A DNA stretch of 64,000 bases from NCBI GenBank assembly GCA_029204225.1, contig CM055095.1:52795836-52859835 (forward strand), given 5' to 3'. Below the pieces are notes generated by a model that was not told the DNA's origin, ran no database searches, and was given only the letters and a program-made list of their open reading frames with translations. Below are positions 60,240-64,000 of this stretch, in pieces (positions within the stretch are counted from its first letter, which is position 1; every line of letters starts with the position of its first letter). Made by a program: the position numbers and the translations under genes. This stretch comes from Diphasiastrum complanatum (Eukaryota > Streptophyta > Lycopodiopsida > Lycopodiales > Lycopodiaceae).

Positions 60240-62097
60240 TAACATATCGTTAAATCTGAGATGTTGCTCCTTTGATAGAGCCTTTGTGAAGTAATCTGCT
60301 ACCATGTAATTTGTTCTGCAGAAAATCAATACTACTTCCTTACTGTGCACCTTATTTCTATATGTTTGCTTCGGAAGTGAAATCTCGGATTGAGTGATAG
60401 TGCTATTGTGCTTTGATTGTCACAATAGATTGTTGTAGAAAGTGGTTGTGCAAGATTGAGGTCTGCAAGCAGTTGCCTAAGCCAGATCGCCTCTTTGGTT
60501 GCATTTGTGCCAACTACGTATTCGGATTCCGTTAATGATAATGCAACTGATGTCTGCTTCTGGTTGCTCCATGAGATTGGGTCTTGGTTGTATAAAAATA
60601 CAATTCCAAAAGTTGATATTCTGGTGTCGACATCTCCTGTCCAATCCGCATCTATGTAGGCTTCAAGGATATTGGCAGTTTGGCTACCTCTATAGCAAAT
60701 GCTGAGAGTTGTCATTGCTTGAATGTACTTCATGACCTTTGTTAGCGCTTTCCAATGAGCTATGCTTGGATTTTACAAAAACTGGCTGAGTGTACTGATC
60801 GAATATGCAAGGTCTGGTCGTTTGTAGATCATTGCGTACATCAATGAGCCAATGATGGATTGAAACAAGTAGTGCTTCATTTTCTCCTTTTCTGCAGTAG
60901 TTTGAGGAGACTGTTCCTTTGATAGCTTTAGTCCAGGGTCGAGTGAAAAGAGACTGGGTTTGCAGTTGGCCATTCCATACTTTTCCAGCACGTTGTTGAG
61001 ATATCATTGTTGACTGATGAAGATCAGTCTGCTGGGTCGATCTCATTGAATTTGAATTCCGAGACAATAGTGGGTTGGACCCATGTCAGTCATCTTGTAT
61101 TTTTGGGCCAGCATGCATTTTGTATCCTTCATCAGATTCAAATTATTACTGAATAAGAGTGTATCATCTACGTAGAGAGTGATGATGATGAAGTAATCTG
61201 ATACAGACTTGAAATAGAATTCGAGTCTGCTGAGTTTGGAATGAAACCATTCTCTATCAAAAATGTGTTGATCTTTTGGAACCAGACTCTGGGTGACTGT
61301 TTCAGCCCGTAAAGCACCTTGTGGATTTTGCATACAAGGTGTTGTTGCTTGCCATTGAGTTCGTATCCCTCTGGCTACATCATGTAGATATCCTCTTTGA
61401 TGGTTCCATTGAGGAAAGCGGTCTGGACATCCATCAGGTGGATTTCAAGGTCTGTCGTGGCTGCAAAGGAGAAGAGTAGGCGGATCAACGCATGTTTGAC
61501 GACTGGTCTGAAGGTTTCTAAATAATCCAGATCTGGAATCTGGAAAAAACCTTTGGCGACTAGTCTGGCCTTGTAACAATTTAGCCTTCCTTCCACATCG
61601 TACTTTGCCTTGAATATCCAATTGCATGGAATTGGTTTCTAATCCTTTGGCAGCTCAGAGAGTGTCTATGTTTGATTCTCCATAAGAGAATCAAATTTGG
61701 TGTCCATTGTTGCTTTCCACTGGTCAGCATCAGGAGTAGACATCGCCTCAGCAACTGTGTTTGGTTCCTACACGAAGTAGCATGCCGGATCATCCATAAA
61801 TCTGGATGGAGACTGTCTGGACCTGTTCGACCTTCTAGGTTGAACTTCGGTCCTCTGATGTGAATTGACTCGTTGAGGTTCTGACTCATTGCCAGAGTCA
61901 GCGTCAAGATTCTGCAGTTGAATCTCTAGATCGGAATTGACTAGTTGTTCGTTTCGTGAGTCAGAATTATCAGCAGCTTTTCCTATGTGGTCGAGGAACT
62001 GGTCTTCCACGAAAATGACATCTCTACTGGTGAATGCCTTCTTGGTATCCAAATTGTAGAGCTTGTATGTCTTGTGATTTTGGGAATAGCTGATTAT
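60240..62097 (-). pseudogene. copia pol fragment: integrase C-terminus, RT, RNase H
   Basis: The minus strand from the right: NHKTYKLYNLDTKKAFTSRD and VIFVEDQF (integrase C-terminal region, to 62097). Next a linker with RRSNRSRQSPSRFMDD, then RT with NCYKARLVAKGFFQ, LMDVQTAFLNGTIKEDIYM, LYGLKQSPRVWF and the catalytic LYVDDTLLFSNN near 61170. RNase H has AYIDADWTGDVDTRIST, LTESEYVVGTNATKEAIWLR and YCDNQSTIALSLNPRFHFRS. Frameshifts and stops occur near 61380, 61640 and 60770. It is cut at 62097, exactly where a plus-strand copia RT begins. Confidence 0.9.
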
Positions 62098-63563
62098 TGA
62101 TGAGAAGAAAACATTCCTACATGGTGAGCTAGACAAAGAAGTCTACATGGATCAACCTCCAGGTTATATCTCCGACTCACTTCCTACCTATGCATGCCGA
62201 ATGCACAAAAGTATCTATGGCCTGAAGCAATCCGCACGACAATGGTACAAGAAGAAAGATCATGCCCTATGATCCTTGGGATTCGAGCCATTAATGGTTG
62301 ATTTTGATGTTTATGTGAGGATCACAGATGAGGAGATCATCATTGTTGTTGTCTATGTGGACAACACCTTGATACTATGCAGAAGCGAAGGGCTATTCAC
62401 AGAAGTGAAGGGACCGCAACTATGACGAAGGAAAACTATACCTTCGTCAGTCAAGGTACATCCAGAAAATCCTTGATGACTTCGAGATGACAAATTGCAA
62501 AGGGGAAAATACCCCAATGCTTGCATGAACGATTTTGATGAATGAAGATTGTTCGAGGACTGAAGAAGAAAAAGAGATCATGCAGCACACGCCTTACACG
62601 AGGCTGATTAGATCTTTGATGTATCTAGCAGATAACACACACCCCGACATAGCTTATGTCATGTTTAGAATGAGCCAATTTAGCATGAACCTAGGCTTAG
62701 CACACTAGAAGATTGCAAAGTGAATCTTACAATACCTTCAGCAGATGAAGGATTATGGGCTGTGTTATTCTCGTGATGCATGGTTCCAAATGCACTCCTA
62801 TAGGAATGCAAGCTGGGCATCACTCAAAGACAACTGTAAAAGTGACTCAAGAGGATGCACCATTGTAGCAGGTGGAGCAATTCTCCGGGTTAGCAAGAAG
62901 CAGACCATCATAGCTCAGTCATCCTGTGAAGCTGAATACATTGTAGCTACGAAGATGGCCAACAAAATCATATGGCTCAAACAGTTCTTTGACAGACTAG
63001 GTGAGAACACCAGAGAGCCTATGATTTTGTATATGGATAACACTTCTGCAATATATATGATGAAGGATCCCGTGTTTCATTCAAGGACAAAACACATTGC
63101 AATCAAGTATCATTTGATAAGGGACCTAAACACAAGAAACGAGTTGAAGACCAGCTTCATTGGAACGAAGCAAATGGTGGCAGACATCTTCACCAAGGCC
63201 TTAGACAAAGGTCTGTTCGAGAGACAGAGGAAGAGTGTAGGAGTCATAAAGCTACCACGCTTTGAGAGGGAGCTGATGAAACAATTTGTTTTGAGCCACA
63301 AAGCTCTGCTACATTTAGAGCTCAATTTTGCAGAAATGCAAGTGAGCTACCCAAACGTGAAGACCAAAGCTGCGAGGCGTAAGGACCCAGGGACGACGGT
63401 CAGATGTTTGTTGATTGAAGGATACTCGAACACGAAGAAGAAATATTCGTGGACCCAAAAAGGCTCAATGACAAGGACCAAGACAAAAGAAGGCATGAAG
63501 ACCGAAAGGCAACGAATCTTCACGTCTCAAAGGACAAAGGAGATCGAGAAAGTACAAGGAGGA
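62098..63563 (+). pseudogene. copia pol fragment: RT C-part, RNase H, tail
   Basis: The plus strand reads TFLHGELDKEVYMDQPPGYI, MHKSIYGLKQSARQWYKK, a stop, then VVYVDNTLILC (catalytic YVDD altered to YVDN). After a deletion and frame changes near 62420 it continues PDIAYVMFRMSQF. From 62745 a 295-codon frame covers RNase H (NASWASLKDN, SSCEAEYIVATKMANKIIWL, LYMDNTSAIYMMKDPVFHSR, DIFTKALDKGLFERQR) and the C-terminal tail. It belongs to the element whose 5' LTR is at 57726. The polypurine tract AAAGTACAAGGAGGA precedes the LTR at 63564. Confidence 0.88.
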
Positions 63564-64000
63564 CGTCACTCCTCCACGGACCACTTGGGTACCGTTAGAA
63601 TGTGCTTAACCAGCCATTCTTGTAATCCCTGATTAGCTTAAACATCTTCTCTCTATCCATCTATATAAACAGATTGAGAATGAGGGAATAGGTTGAACAT
63701 CCATTTTGATTGAACATCATCGATGTCCAAGAAGTCCGCTAGTAAGTGAGACGAACATATATGGTTCGTGAGAGAGTTAGTGCCTCTCACGGTGATGGCT
63801 GTGTGGACCTGTCACACAGCGCTTAAGAAATTCATTGCTAATACAATAGATGTTTATGTAGATGATTTTCTTATCTTAAATATAATTGAATGCCTTATTG
63901 TCAGATTGATATATGTTTTTAAGCAGCTGTTTTATCCTTATTCTGCATATTGGTTTCATCTTGTTGAATGCACAAACAAATTATAAAGTAGATCAGTAGT
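63564..64000 (+). repeat. copia 3' LTR, cut by window end
   Basis: Aligns with 57726 to about 58160. The first base pair is CG rather than TG. The CCACTTGGGTACCGTTAGAA and TCTATATAAACAGATTGAG blocks are shared. It would continue for about 90 bp beyond the window. Confidence 0.85.

Overview
The window looks like a repeat-dense, AT-rich flowering-plant nuclear sequence. Three things point that way: two intron-containing LOB-domain (LBD) genes with GT-AG splice sites, several Ty1/copia and Ty3/gypsy LTR retrotransposons with tRNA-type primer sites, and long (GA)n, (TA)n and (TTC)n microsatellites. There are no bacterial-type operons, CRISPR arrays, rRNA or tRNA genes that I can see. The species cannot be named from this evidence.

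Host genes. An LBD class II gene (LBD37/38/39-like) lies complete at 43391-44522 on the minus strand. A second copy starts at 438 on the minus strand and runs off the left edge of the window. Both have a 61-codon first exon, a short intron at the same phase, and an almost identical start of exon 2. Homology continues about 1.2-1.5 kb upstream of each ATG and includes a block of about 40 bp that is nearly unchanged. This is a tandem or segmental LBD duplication whose copies are separated by about 43 kb of transposons.

1.6-12.4 kb: microsatellites, a 376-bp MITE-like element (3225-3600), a copia RNase H relic with an LTR (3690-4687), a copia-type LTR fragment carrying a very long (GA)n tract (7692-8300), an unrecognised broken coding region on the minus strand (8313-9297), and a gypsy reverse-transcriptase fragment duplicated head-to-tail and joined to a copia RT fragment (9622-11250).

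12.5-19.4 kb: a large non-coding LTR element on the minus strand (LARD-like) with a primer site but no gag or pol. 19.4-22.0 kb: gypsy debris and a CACTA/TNP2-like transposase fragment.

22.1-33.4 kb: two decayed gypsy elements in tandem on the plus strand, each with a tRNA-Asp-type primer site, gag, protease, RT, RNase H and part of integrase. The second has a recognisable 5' LTR (26978-27712). A third gypsy gag is split between about 33.4-33.8 kb and 42.0-42.8 kb; the pieces between include a primer site, a polypurine tract and an LTR.

36363-41934: the highlight. This is a young, structurally complete, non-autonomous LTR element on the minus strand. Its 647-bp LTRs show one difference in my reading, and it has a 5-bp target-site duplication (CTTAA), a primer site and a polypurine tract. 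Its single uninterrupted 1030-codon ORF encodes a copia gag with a zinc knuckle and a long C-terminal part of unknown nature, with no protease, integrase or RT (a TR-GAG-type element). A decayed copia relative that does carry protease and integrase lies at 51547-54450 and shares both its gag and its LTR architecture.

46-64 kb: an LTR-like remnant next to the LBD upstream region, a plus-strand copia RT/RNase H plus LTR (48736-51400), the TR-GAG relative, gypsy fragments, and a nested copia complex. In that complex an LTR (57726-58255) appears to be shared by two tandem copies, and one copy is interrupted by an opposite-strand copia fragment (about 59300-62097).

Apart from the LBD genes and the TR-GAG ORF, essentially every coding stretch is broken by stops, frameshifts or junctions.
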